Assembly (NCBI RefSeq): GCF_000333035.1
Contig: NZ_BANU01000003.1
Coordinates: forward strand, 62,001 to 126,000
From: Gordonia sihwensis NBRC 108236
GTDB lineage: Bacteria; Actinomycetota; Actinomycetes; Mycobacteriales; Mycobacteriaceae
Length of the DNA stretch: 64,000 nt
Reading direction: 5' to 3'
Shown: piece after piece, positions 20,916 through 29,013 of the stretch
Layout: each line of letters opens with the position of its first letter
Numbering within the stretch: position 1 is the stretch's first letter
Made by a program: the position numbers and the translations under genes
The notes under the pieces: model-generated
Told to the model about the DNA's origin: nothing
The model's database searches: none
What the model saw: only the letters and a program-made list of their open reading frames with translations

Positions 20916-22010
20916 GTGACCGCGGCGCTCCCGAACGGCGACGATCACCGGCACGCGTTCCGTGTGCTGGTGGGTCTGGTCGTTCCCACTGTCGCACTTC
21001 TCGTCGCCGGGCGTCCGGAGCTGTTGGTCTACGCCGTCTTCGGTGCCTTCGCAGGCATGTACGGCCGGGGAGAGGGCGGTCGGCGCCGGATCACGCATCA
21101 GCTGCAGGCGGCCGGTCTCCTGACGGCGGGCAGCGCGATCGGCGTCGGTCTCTCCGCAGTCTCCGCGCCCGTCTGGGCACTCGTGGTGGCCGAGACGGCG
21201 TTCGCGGTCGTGGGCTCGCTGCTCGCCGACGCGGTGCGGCTGCGTCCGGCGGGCCCGTTCTTCTTCATCTTCGCGCTGGGCGCCACCGCGACTGTCCCGG
21301 CGGGGCTGGTGGCTCCCGGGGCGGCCGTGGCGATCTGCGCAGGCACGGCACTGCTCGCCGTGGCGATCGGAACGGTCGGTACCCCGGCGCCGTTGCGGGG
21401 CAGGCACGGGTGGTTCGCCGGAGTCCGCTCGGTGGTGCGCCGTCCGCCTGCCGGGGTGCGCCTGCACGCGGTCCGGTACGGCGTGGCCGTGGGGACGGCC
21501 GGGTCCATCGGATTGGCGATGGGCTTCGAGCACGCGAATTGGGCGATGGCCGCCGCGGCCGTTCCGCTCGCTGTGATCGACACCGGCCGCCCGGGCGATG
21601 CGGAGGTACGCCGAGTCCTCACCCGCGCCGCGCATCGGACAGTCGGCACGATGGCCGGACTCCTGCTGGCGGCGGCGCTCCTGGCACTGGATCTGGGTGC
21701 CGGTGCGGTGGCGGTGATCGCGGTCCTTCTGCTCTGGCCGACAGAGTTGTTCATGACGCGCCACTATGCGGTCGCCATCGGGTTCTTCACGCCGCTCATC
21801 ATGCTGATGACCGAGCTCACCGCTCCGTCGCCGCCGCTGCGGATGCTCACCTTCCGCGCCGTGGACACGTTGATCGGCGTGGCCGTCGGCGTTCTCGTCG
21901 CCCTGGTGATCCGCCTGCCCGATCGACGAAGCAGACTGCCCGCCTTCGACGTCCCCCTCGATCCCGTCGGGCTCGATCGGCCGGAAGGAGACGGTCACTC
22001 GGGAAGGTGA
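20916..22010 (+). CDS. FUSC family membrane protein
   Basis: The 364-residue protein has two blocks of hydrophobic segments (about residues 15-140 and 190-330) separated by a basic loop, the layout of fusaric acid resistance (FUSC/aromatic acid exporter-like) proteins. GTG 20916 is chosen, with GGAGG 13 bases upstream. It starts 20 bases after sufT and may be read through from the suf operon. Its last 16 bases overlap the end of the convergent XRE regulator gene. No substrate can be inferred. It has no counterpart at this position in M. tuberculosis that I know of. Confidence 0.75.
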   Translation: MTAALPNGDDHRHAFRVLVGLVVPTVALLVAGRPELLVYAVFGAFAGMYGRGEGGRRRITHQLQAAGLLTAGSAIGVGLSAVSAPVWALVVAETAFAVVGSLLADAVRLRPAGPFFFIFALGATATVPAGLVAPGAAVAICAGTALLAVAIGTVGTPAPLRGRHGWFAGVRSVVRRPPAGVRLHAVRYGVAVGTAGSIGLAMGFEHANWAMAAAAVPLAVIDTGRPGDAEVRRVLTRAAHRTVGTMAGLLLAAALLALDLGAGAVAVIAVLLLWPTELFMTRHYAVAIGFFTPLIMLMTELTAPSPPLRMLTFRAVDTLIGVAVGVLVALVIRLPDRRSRLPAFDVPLDPVGLDRPEGDGHSGR

Positions 22011-22576
22011 GCGCGTTCGCCGTCCCGGTCGAAGATCGTCAGAATCTCGGCGGTGGTCCCGTGGGCGACGAAGGCATGCGGCGTCATCGTCGAGAACTCG
22101 GCCGCCTCGCCGGCCTGGACGTAGATGATCCGCTCACCGAGAGCCAGCCGCACGCTGCCGGAGAGCACGGTGAACCACTCATGACCGGGATGCACGCGAG
22201 GTGTGGGCCACTCCGCCGGCGGTTGGAGCCGCATCTTGGCGACGACGACGCCGGCATCGGCGCGATCGCGCGAGAGGAGCCACGTGATCGCGTCTCCGGC
22301 GGAGTGGGCTTCCGGCCGGATGACCACGTCTTCATCGGAGACGGGTTCGACGAGCTGGTCGAGAGACACCCCGAGCGCACGGGCGATCGGCACCAGTTGG
22401 TCGAGGGCTACGCGGCGCCCGCCGGTCTCGATCCGGGAGAGCGTCGACGCGCTCATGTCGCATCGGCGGGCGAGTGAGTCGAGGGTCCATCCGCGGGCGA
22501 GCCGAAGACTCCGAATCCGGCTCCGCACCAGGGCGTCCAGGTCGGGATCGGAACGGCGATCGAGTTCTTGCGTCAT
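21995..22576 (-). CDS. XRE family regulator with C-terminal cupin domain
   Basis: The 193-residue protein has an N-terminal lambda-repressor-type HTH (about residues 10-70, RGWTLDSLARRCDMSASTLSR) and a C-terminal cupin (about 110-185, with HPGHEWFTVLSGSVRL). Such regulators usually sense a small ligand through the cupin and control a neighbouring gene. ATG 22576 follows a TACACT -10 box by seven bases, suggesting a leaderless transcript. The divergent neighbour is the flavoenzyme gene at 22625, and a symmetric operator lies between them. Confidence 0.9.
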   Translation of the reverse strand: MTQELDRRSDPDLDALVRSRIRSLRLARGWTLDSLARRCDMSASTLSRIETGGRRVALDQLVPIARALGVSLDQLVEPVSDEDVVIRPEAHSAGDAITWLLSRDRADAGVVVAKMRLQPPAEWPTPRVHPGHEWFTVLSGSVRLALGERIIYVQAGEAAEFSTMTPHAFVAHGTTAEILTIFDRDGERAHLPE

Positions 22577-22583
22577 GCGCAAG

Positions 22584-22618
22584 AGTGTATGCGTTATCTG
22601 CAATACCGCGCATACGGT
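22584..22618. promoter_or_regulatory. Divergent promoters with shared inverted repeat
   Basis: TACACT on the minus strand (22584-22589) ends seven bases before ATG 22576, and TACGGT on the plus strand (22613-22618) ends six bases before ATG 22625. The inverted repeat GTATGCG (22587-22593) and CGCATAC (22609-22615), 15 bases apart, overlaps both -10 boxes. One bound regulator, most simply the XRE protein itself, would cover both promoters. Confidence 0.6.
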
Positions 22619-22624
22619 CGATCC

Positions 22625-23602
22625 ATGACGAATTCACGGGAGGCCGGCCCGAACCGGCAGTACGACGTGCTCATCGCGGGCGGGGGACCGGCGGGACTCG
22701 GCGCCGCGGTGACCCTGGGCCGCTCACTGCGGACCGTCCTCGTGGTGGACGCGGGTGAACAGCGCAATCGGCCCGCCGAGGCTGCGCACAACGTGCTGGG
22801 CCGCGAGGGTACGGCACCCACCGATCTGCTGGCGGCCGGTCGAGCCGAGGCGGCCGGGTACGGCGCCGAGATATTCGAGGGAACCGTGCTCAGTGCCGAG
22901 CGCATCTCCGGCGGGTTCACGCTGAGCCTCTCGTCCGGGGAGACGGTCGGTGCGTGCCGGGTGCTCCTGGCGACCGGAGCGGTGGACGAACTGCCCGCGA
23001 TCGAGGGACTGGCCGCTGGTTGGGGGCGGAGAGTGCTGCACTGTCCGTACTGCCACGGTTGGGAGGTTCGCGGACGGCGCATCGGCGTGGTCGCGACGAG
23101 CCCGATGGCTGAACACCAGGCGCTGCTGTTCCGGCAACTCAGCGAGCATGTGACGGTCTTCGATCACGAGTCCGTCCTCGGTGCGCAAGCGCGTGAACGC
23201 TTGACGGGGATGGACGTCCCGATCGTCGACGGCCGCGTCGACCGGGTGCTGACCGACGGCGACCGAGTCCGGTCCGTCCGCGTCGCGGGTGCGGCGCACG
23301 AGGTGGACGCCGTCGCGGTGGCGACCCGCGTACACGCGCGGGGAGAGCTGTTCCAGACCCTGGGCGGCCGCGTGTCGGACCACCCGTTCGGAACGTACAT
23401 CGAGACCGATGCGACGGGCCGGACGGCAGTCGACGGAGTGTGGGCGGCGGGCAACGCGCGCGACCCGATGGCGATGGTGGGCGCGGCCGCCGCGTCCGGG
23501 GTGGCGGCGGGTGCGGCGATCAACGCCGACCTCGTGGACGAGGCGGTCCGGCGGGCCGTCGGCGCGGAACCCCGCGTGGAGAAGTGCCGCGTGCAGGAAT
23601 AG
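22625..23602 (+). CDS. Thioredoxin-reductase-like FAD oxidoreductase
   Basis: The 325-residue flavoprotein has an FAD-binding GGGPAGLGAAVTLGR motif (about residues 19-33), a redox pair Cys140/Cys143 in CPYCHGWE and a C-terminal FAD segment with GVWAAGNARDPMAM. True thioredoxin reductases have CATCDG, with an acidic residue after the pair. Here it is CHG, as in GliT/HlmI-type dithiol oxidases and some NAD(P)/FAD oxidoreductases. It lies 29 bases before a thioredoxin gene. It could reduce thioredoxin or oxidise a small dithiol; the sequence favours caution about calling it TrxB. Confidence 0.85.
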   Translation: MTNSREAGPNRQYDVLIAGGGPAGLGAAVTLGRSLRTVLVVDAGEQRNRPAEAAHNVLGREGTAPTDLLAAGRAEAAGYGAEIFEGTVLSAERISGGFTLSLSSGETVGACRVLLATGAVDELPAIEGLAAGWGRRVLHCPYCHGWEVRGRRIGVVATSPMAEHQALLFRQLSEHVTVFDHESVLGAQARERLTGMDVPIVDGRVDRVLTDGDRVRSVRVAGAAHEVDAVAVATRVHARGELFQTLGGRVSDHPFGTYIETDATGRTAVDGVWAAGNARDPMAMVGAAAASGVAAGAAINADLVDEAVRRAVGAEPRVEKCRVQE

Positions 23603-23631
23603 CACGGCGGCGGATCCGGTTAGATACAGAC

Positions 23632-23988
23632 ATGACAACAATTGATCTGACCGGTGACGACTTCGAGCAGACCATCGTCGACAACGACATCGTCCTCGTG
23701 GACTTCTGGGCGAGCTGGTGCGGCCCGTGCCGGCAGTTCGCACCCACGTACAAAGCGGCCTCCGAAAAGCACGACGACATCGTCTTCGGCAAGGTCGACA
23801 CCGAGGCCGAGCAGCAGTTGGCGGCGGCCGCGAGCATCCGCTCCATCCCGACCATCATGGCGTTCAAGCAGGGTCGGTTGGTCTTCAACGAGGCCGGTGC
23901 GCTGCCTCCCCAGGCGCTCGACAGCCTGATCGACCAGGTGAAGGCACTCGACGTCGAGCAGGCCCTCAAGGAGAGCGGCCAGGAGTGA
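23632..23988 (+). CDS. trxA: Thioredoxin
   Basis: The 118-residue cytosolic protein has the standard thioredoxin fold with the active site WCGPC (Cys30 and Cys33) and the cis-proline SIPTIMAF. It closely resembles M. tuberculosis Rv1471 (named trxB/TrxB1 there although it is a thioredoxin), including the conserved C-terminal AGALPPQALDSLI. It starts 29 bases after the flavoenzyme gene, so the two may form a small redox operon. A strong hairpin terminator follows. Confidence 0.95.
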   Translation: MTTIDLTGDDFEQTIVDNDIVLVDFWASWCGPCRQFAPTYKAASEKHDDIVFGKVDTEAEQQLAAAASIRSIPTIMAFKQGRLVFNEAGALPPQALDSLIDQVKALDVEQALKESGQE

Positions 23989-24012
23989 CCGGTCGGGACT
24001 GACACGGGTGCC

Positions 24013-24047
24013 ACGCCCGGCGAGTGACGGTGTCATTCGCCGGGCGT
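24013..24047 (+). terminator. Hairpin terminator after the thioredoxin gene
   Basis: A 16-bp stem (ACGCCCGGCGAGTGAC against GTCATTCGCCGGGCGT, with one G-U pair) and a three-base loop lie 24 bases after the thioredoxin stop codon and are followed by AGTGCTGTTCGTG. Confidence 0.75.
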
Positions 24048-24078
24048 AGTGCTGTTCGTGGGGCCGGGCCGGGCCCTT

Positions 24079-24084
24079 TAGGAT
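24079..24084 (+). promoter_or_regulatory. -10 box TAGGAT, probable leaderless promoter
   Basis: TAGGAT ends six bases before ATG 24091 of the lipoprotein gene, and no ribosome binding site is visible. Confidence 0.5.
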
Positions 24085-24090
24085 CTGCCT

Positions 24091-25257
24091 ATGCAGTGGA
24101 AACGAGCGGCCGCGGCCGCCGGAGCAGTCGTAAGCCTCTCGGCGGTCACCGCGTGCACCGTGGACGGCACCGCGACGCGCGGACCGATCCAGCTCGATAC
24201 GGGGAAGTATGCGACCAGTCTGCAGCCTGCTGCGGGGACCGCTGATACGGAGTCGGAGATGAACCGGCTGCGGGCCATGCGGCTGGGCGAAGACATCGCG
24301 TTCCGTGACGAGGTCGATCCGGTGCTGACCAAGTTCAGCATGCCGACCTACCCGATCTCCGGCGCGAGCGGACTGCGGGGCGTCTTCTCCGATGCGGCCG
24401 ACCTGCCGGTCTCGCAGAAGCTGCGTTACGGCTTCACCATGGCCGGCGGGGCGCCGGACGACAGCGACGGTAAGAACCTGCATCAGGGGCTCAATCATGC
24501 CGTGCTGGTGTATCCCGATGCGGAGACGGCCGGCGAGGCCGTGTCGGCGATGTCCGGCCAGATGCTCAAGAAGACCTACGGTTCACCGATGCGGCGCACC
24601 GACGTCCCGGGGATGCCCGCCGAGACGGTGGCGCTCACGGGGAAGTCGAGCGGCGGCGGTCAGATCACCGTGGCGTTCACCCCGGTGGCAGAGAAGGTGG
24701 TCTACACCTGGGCCGACGCCGACGACGGCGGATGGACTCTCGCCGCGGTGCGGTCTGCCTTCACGAAGCAGAAAGCCCTGCTCGATGCGATGAAACCGAT
24801 CAGCGACGACAAGCGGATCGACCCGAACGGCCTGTTGCGCGCCGTGCTGCCGACGGAGTCGAACGGCGGTTCCGCCTTCTCCGGCTCGGTCGCCGGACCG
24901 CGGGCCATCTCGCAGCTGGCGAGCAAGTCGACCGCCACCTTCGCCGACTTGCAGAAGACCGGCGTCACCGAGGCCGCGGTCGGGGGCTCCCTGGTCTTCC
25001 GCGCCGGCGGCGACGACCAGGCCGCAGAACTGCTCAAAACCCTCTCCGACGACTCCGACGATCCGACCGCCAAGAAGGCCGACAGCCCGCAGGATCTGCC
25101 GTCGGCGGTGTGTCAGACCAGCAAGTCCTCGTTCGGCGACGATCAAGCGACCTGCTTCGTCGCCTACGGCAGCTACGCGGCCCAGGCGGACGGCTCCGAT
25201 CTGCATGAGGCGCAGCAGAAGATCTCGGCGCAGTACCTGCTGCTGAAACAGCTCTAG
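24091..25257 (+). CDS. Putative lipoprotein, possibly DUF7373 family
   Basis: The 388-residue protein has a signal peptide with lipobox AVTAC, giving a lipidated cysteine near residue 22. The mature part begins with LDTGKYATSLQP and EVDPVLTKF, which resemble a lipoprotein family of Nocardia, Rhodococcus and Gordonia that I recall as DUF7373; this is a tentative match. Two C-terminal cysteines (in AVCQTSK and ATCFVAY) may form a disulfide. It is flanked by a terminator upstream and a convergent gene downstream, so it is monocistronic. The function is unknown. Confidence 0.8.
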   Translation: MQWKRAAAAAGAVVSLSAVTACTVDGTATRGPIQLDTGKYATSLQPAAGTADTESEMNRLRAMRLGEDIAFRDEVDPVLTKFSMPTYPISGASGLRGVFSDAADLPVSQKLRYGFTMAGGAPDDSDGKNLHQGLNHAVLVYPDAETAGEAVSAMSGQMLKKTYGSPMRRTDVPGMPAETVALTGKSSGGGQITVAFTPVAEKVVYTWADADDGGWTLAAVRSAFTKQKALLDAMKPISDDKRIDPNGLLRAVLPTESNGGSAFSGSVAGPRAISQLASKSTATFADLQKTGVTEAAVGGSLVFRAGGDDQAAELLKTLSDDSDDPTAKKADSPQDLPSAVCQTSKSSFGDDQATCFVAYGSYAAQADGSDLHEAQQKISAQYLLLKQL

Positions 25258-25280
25258 CCCTCCTCAGCCGACCCCGACGC

Positions 25281-26492
25281 TCAGACGACCATGAGGCGGA
25301 CCACTTCGACGGCGGCGCGGGCCGAGGCGACGGCGACGCGGGCCTTCAGCCGCGGCGGGGACCGCCGGAACACCGCCGCCATCGCGCGCAGCACGCCGGG
25401 GGCGTCGGCGTGCGACGACACATAGGCGCGCTGCAGCGGAACCGGGACGCCGAAGAAGGCGTCGAAGAAGCCGACGAGTTCGGCCGGTCTGAGCCGGATG
25501 AGGACCAGCAGTCCCAGCAGTCGGAGCGTGAACGCGATACGAGCGGCGCGAGGCCACAACGCGGCGCGTGGATCCCGACGGCCGGCGACAGCCTCGACGA
25601 CCAGATCAGCGGCGCGCAGAGACTGCGCGACGCTGTATCCGGTCGCCGGATTCATCAGACCGCCGACCGCGCCGATCGCCAGGGCGCCGTCGCCACGCCA
25701 CGGTCGTGCGTTCGGGTACATCGGAAAATCGACGATCTCGTCCATCCCGCCGTGCTGAACCTCCTCGTCGCCGGTCGGCGCGGACAGACGCAGGCGCAGG
25801 CGCGCTCGACGGGCCAGTTCGGCGATGCCCAGGGGCGGGCGGGCGGCCAGGCAGGTCTCCTCGACGAGGCGTCCGCGAGCGGTGTCGATCCGGTAGCTGA
25901 ACGAGGCCGGGCCCGATGAGGTGAGGTTCGATGAGACGGCGTTCGGCCCGGTATCGGCGGGCCGCCAGTCCATCAGCACGGTGGTGTCGGGGTCGTCGCC
26001 GCCGTCCGTCGCCCCGACCCGGCCCGCGAGGATTCCGACGGCGGTCTGGCGCGGCGTGTCGGCTCGGCGGTGCCCGGCGGTGCCGCGGGCGTCGACCACA
26101 TGTCGGCCGGCGAGTACGGAGCCGTCGGCGAGCGTGACCGACGTCGCGGTGAGAGCGGTCGCCGACGAGGCCACGACCGTCACCTCCGACAGCGACAGGG
26201 ACTGCTGGAACCGCTCGGAGTCGAGCACCAGGTACTCGCGGTCCACCGCCCGCCGCTGCGGGGTGAAGACGCAGAACTCGGCGGTGCGGGCGGCCACCGC
26301 CCCGGGCTCGAGCCAGGCCGGTGCGTCGTCGGCGTACATGCCGAAGGTCTGCCGCCACACTCGGTGCGGCGCCGGGTCGACGAGCGTCGCGCGCAGTCCC
26401 GCAGCGGCCGCGCGGTACGCGAGCGACCGTCCCGCGGGCCCGGCTCCCACGACGATGATGTCGGTGGCGGGCCCCTCGACGGGCGCGGTCAC
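25281..26492 (-). CDS. Lycopene cyclase family flavoprotein
   Basis: The 403-residue FAD-dependent protein starts with the dinucleotide motif VVGAGPAGRSLAYRAAAAG and carries FGMYADDAPAWL, MYPNARP and GGLMNPATGYSVAQSLRAAD, which resemble the CrtL/CrtY beta-cyclase family that closes the rings of lycopene to make beta-carotene. GTG 26492 overlaps the stop of the upstream SDR as GTGA. Phytoene synthase and desaturase genes are not in this window, so the carotenoid link rests on family membership. Another flavin-dependent hydroxylase-like role is possible. Confidence 0.78.
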   Translation of the reverse strand: MTAPVEGPATDIIVVGAGPAGRSLAYRAAAAGLRATLVDPAPHRVWRQTFGMYADDAPAWLEPGAVAARTAEFCVFTPQRRAVDREYLVLDSERFQQSLSLSEVTVVASSATALTATSVTLADGSVLAGRHVVDARGTAGHRRADTPRQTAVGILAGRVGATDGGDDPDTTVLMDWRPADTGPNAVSSNLTSSGPASFSYRIDTARGRLVEETCLAARPPLGIAELARRARLRLRLSAPTGDEEVQHGGMDEIVDFPMYPNARPWRGDGALAIGAVGGLMNPATGYSVAQSLRAADLVVEAVAGRRDPRAALWPRAARIAFTLRLLGLLVLIRLRPAELVGFFDAFFGVPVPLQRAYVSSHADAPGVLRAMAAVFRRSPPRLKARVAVASARAAVEVVRLMVV

Positions 26493-27262
26493 ATCCCGCC
26501 GGTGGCCAGCTTGCCGCCGTCGACGCGGATCGTCTCACCGGTGATCCACGACGCGGCGTCGCTCACCAGGAAGGCCACCGTGGCCGCGATGTCCTCGGGG
26601 GTGCCCACCCGGTTCATCGGGTAGGTCTGCCCCACGACGTCCTCACCGGCCGCGAGAAGGACGTCGGCGAACTTGGTCTTCACCACGCCGGGGGCGACGG
26701 CGTTCACCCGGATCGACGGACCGAGCTGCCACGCGAGTTCCTCGGTGAGGTGGATCAGCGCCGCCTTGGATGCGCCATAGGCCGCGATCAACCCGGTCGG
26801 CCGCAGGCCCGCGATCGACGCGATGTTGACGACGGCACCGCCCGTGTCCTTCATTCCCGCTCGGTACGCCTCCTGGACGTAGCCGAGAGCCGCGACGACG
26901 TTGGTGTCGAAGGTCTTGCGCACCGCGCCGAGATCGGCGTCCATGAGCGGACCCGCAGTCGGATTGATCCCCGTGTTGTTGACGAGGATGTCGATACCGC
27001 CGTTCGCCACGGCGGCCGCGACTGCGTCCGTGCGGTGCTCGGGATCGCCGGTGTTGCCCGCGACCGCGGTGACCACCGAACCGGGGACCGCGTCGCGCAG
27101 CGCTGCCGCCGCCTCGTCCAGGGGCTCGGGTTTGCGGCCGGTGATGACCACCGCGGCGCCTCGGCGCGCGAGTTCGAGGGCGATGGCGTACCCGATGCCT
27201 CGGCTGCCGCCGGTGACGAGCGCGGAACGGCCGGTGAGATCGGTGGAGGCTGTATCAGTCAT
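26489..27262 (-). CDS. SDR family oxidoreductase
   Basis: The 257-residue short-chain dehydrogenase has the NAD(P) motif TGGSRGIGYAIA, NNTG, and the catalytic serine with YxxxK in YGASKAALIHL. It most resembles 3-oxoacyl-ACP-reductase-like or glucose-dehydrogenase-like SDRs; the substrate is not clear. It is translationally coupled to the lycopene-cyclase-type gene (GTGA overlap), which suggests a shared pathway. The upstream gene is the divergent ABC-F. Confidence 0.88.
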   Translation of the reverse strand: MTDTASTDLTGRSALVTGGSRGIGYAIALELARRGAAVVITGRKPEPLDEAAAALRDAVPGSVVTAVAGNTGDPEHRTDAVAAAVANGGIDILVNNTGINPTAGPLMDADLGAVRKTFDTNVVAALGYVQEAYRAGMKDTGGAVVNIASIAGLRPTGLIAAYGASKAALIHLTEELAWQLGPSIRVNAVAPGVVKTKFADVLLAAGEDVVGQTYPMNRVGTPEDIAATVAFLVSDAASWITGETIRVDGGKLATGGM

Positions 27263-27346
27263 GACTCAACGGTAGTCCGGGCGCGGGTCCGAGTCCGCGG
27301 CCGTCCGTGCGCTGAGAACCGATTCGGGGACCGGGCCCGTCATCGG

Positions 27347-27352
27347 TAGACT
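27347..27352 (+). promoter_or_regulatory. -10 box TAGACT, probable leaderless promoter
   Basis: TAGACT ends eight bases before GTG 27361 of the ABC-F gene. No ribosome binding site is present. Confidence 0.55.
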
Positions 27353-27360
27353 GGATCGAC

Positions 27361-28989
27361 GTGATCACCGCGACCGACCTGGAAGTACGAGCGGGCGCGA
27401 GGACTCTTCTTTCGGCGCCCGGAGACCACCTGCGCATTCAGCCGGGCGACCGCATCGGGCTGGTCGGCCGTAACGGTGCGGGCAAGACCACCTCGCTGCG
27501 CATCCTCGCCGGCGAGACGCAGCCGTACGCCGGAACCGTCCGCACCTCCGGCCCGGTCGGTTACCTGCCGCAGGATCCGAAGGAGGGCGACCTCGACGTC
27601 CTCGCGAAGGACCGCGTGCTGTCCGCGCGCGGACTGGACGAGATCCTCGCCTCGATGGGCAAGCAGCAGGCGCTGATGGAGGAGGCCGCAGACGACCGGG
27701 TCCGTGACCGTGCGATCGCCAAGTACGCCCGTCTCGAGGAGAGGTTCTCGGCGCTCGGCGGTTACGAGGCCGAAAGCGACGCCGCCCGCATCTGCAAAAG
27801 CCTCGGTCTGCCCGACCGTGTGCTCGGGCAACCGCTGCGTACCCTCTCCGGCGGTCAGCGTCGCCGGATCGAGTTGGCGCGCATCCTGTTCGCGGCGTCG
27901 GACGGCTCGGGCAAGTCGGATACCACGCTGCTCCTCGACGAGCCGACCAACCACCTCGACGCCGACTCGATCGCCTGGCTGCGGACGTTCCTGCAGAACC
28001 ACGAGGGCGGCCTCGTCGTCATCAGCCACGACGTCGACCTGCTGGCCGACGTGGTGAACCGTGTGTGGTTCCTCGATGCGGTCCGCGGTGAGGCCGACGT
28101 CTACAACATGGGCTGGAAGCGGTACCTGGACGCCCGCGCGACCGATGAGCAGCGCCGCAAGCGCGAGCGGGCCAACGCCGAGAAGAAGGCCGGGGCGCTG
28201 CGCGTGCAGGCGGCCAAGCTGGGGGCGAAGGCGACCAAGGCCACCGCGGCGCAGCAGATGCTCAAGCGTGCCGAGCGCATGATGGACGAGCTCGACGAGG
28301 TGCGGGTGGCCGACAAGACCGCGCACATCCGGTTCCCGGAGCCGGCGGCGTGCGGCAAGACGCCCCTGATGGCGTCGAATCTGACCAAGGTGTACGGCTC
28401 GCTGGAGATCTTCACCGGCGTGGACCTCGCGATCGACAAGGGGAGCCGCGTGGTGATCCTCGGCCTCAACGGCGCGGGCAAGACCACGCTGCTCAAGTTG
28501 CTCGCCGGTGTGGAGAAGCCTGACCTCGGTGAGCTGGAGCCGGGTCGCGGCCTCAAGATCGGGTACTTCGCACAGGAGCACGACACCCTCGACGACGACG
28601 CGACGGTCTGGGAGAACATCCGGCACGCGGCGCCCGACGCCGGCGAGCAGGATCTGCGCGGGCTGCTCGGAGCCTTCATGTTCACCGGTCCGCAGCTGGA
28701 CCAGCCGGCCGGGACGCTCTCGGGCGGTGAGAAGACTCGTCTGGCGCTCGCCGGTCTGGTGTCCTCGGCCGCCAACGTCCTGCTGCTCGACGAGCCGACG
28801 AACAACCTCGATCCGGTCTCCCGAGAGCAGGTGCTGGAGGCACTGCGCAGTTACACCGGGGCCGTGGTTCTGGTGACACACGACCCCGGTGCCGCGGAGG
28901 CTCTGGAGCCTCAGCGGGTGATCCTCCTGCCCGACGGTACCGAGGACCACTGGTCCGACGAGTACCAGGAGCTCATCGAGCTCGCCTGA
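27361..28989 (+). CDS. ABC-F family ATP-binding cassette protein
   Basis: The 542-residue soluble protein has two ABC domains with no membrane part. Walker A motifs are GRNGAGKTTS and GLNGAGKTTL, signatures LSGGQRRR and LSGGEKTR, and Walker B LLLDEPTNHLD and LLLDEPTNNLD. The lysine- and arginine-rich linker (about residues 245-320, RRKRERANAEKKAGAL) is typical of ABC-F proteins, which act on ribosomes in translation or antibiotic protection. It is the counterpart of Rv1473, which has been described as a macrolide-related ABC protein. The role here is unknown. Confidence 0.92.
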   Translation: MITATDLEVRAGARTLLSAPGDHLRIQPGDRIGLVGRNGAGKTTSLRILAGETQPYAGTVRTSGPVGYLPQDPKEGDLDVLAKDRVLSARGLDEILASMGKQQALMEEAADDRVRDRAIAKYARLEERFSALGGYEAESDAARICKSLGLPDRVLGQPLRTLSGGQRRRIELARILFAASDGSGKSDTTLLLDEPTNHLDADSIAWLRTFLQNHEGGLVVISHDVDLLADVVNRVWFLDAVRGEADVYNMGWKRYLDARATDEQRRKRERANAEKKAGALRVQAAKLGAKATKATAAQQMLKRAERMMDELDEVRVADKTAHIRFPEPAACGKTPLMASNLTKVYGSLEIFTGVDLAIDKGSRVVILGLNGAGKTTLLKLLAGVEKPDLGELEPGRGLKIGYFAQEHDTLDDDATVWENIRHAAPDAGEQDLRGLLGAFMFTGPQLDQPAGTLSGGEKTRLALAGLVSSAANVLLLDEPTNNLDPVSREQVLEALRSYTGAVVLVTHDPGAAEALEPQRVILLPDGTEDHWSDEYQELIELA

Positions 28990-29013
28990 GCGGACGCGCC
29001 CGGTGCGCCGGGT

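Noticed and set aside
28998..29013. Short hairpin between the ABC-F and SpaA-like genes
   Set aside because: The stem CCCGG/CCGGG is only about five or six base pairs, which is too weak to call a terminator in this GC content.
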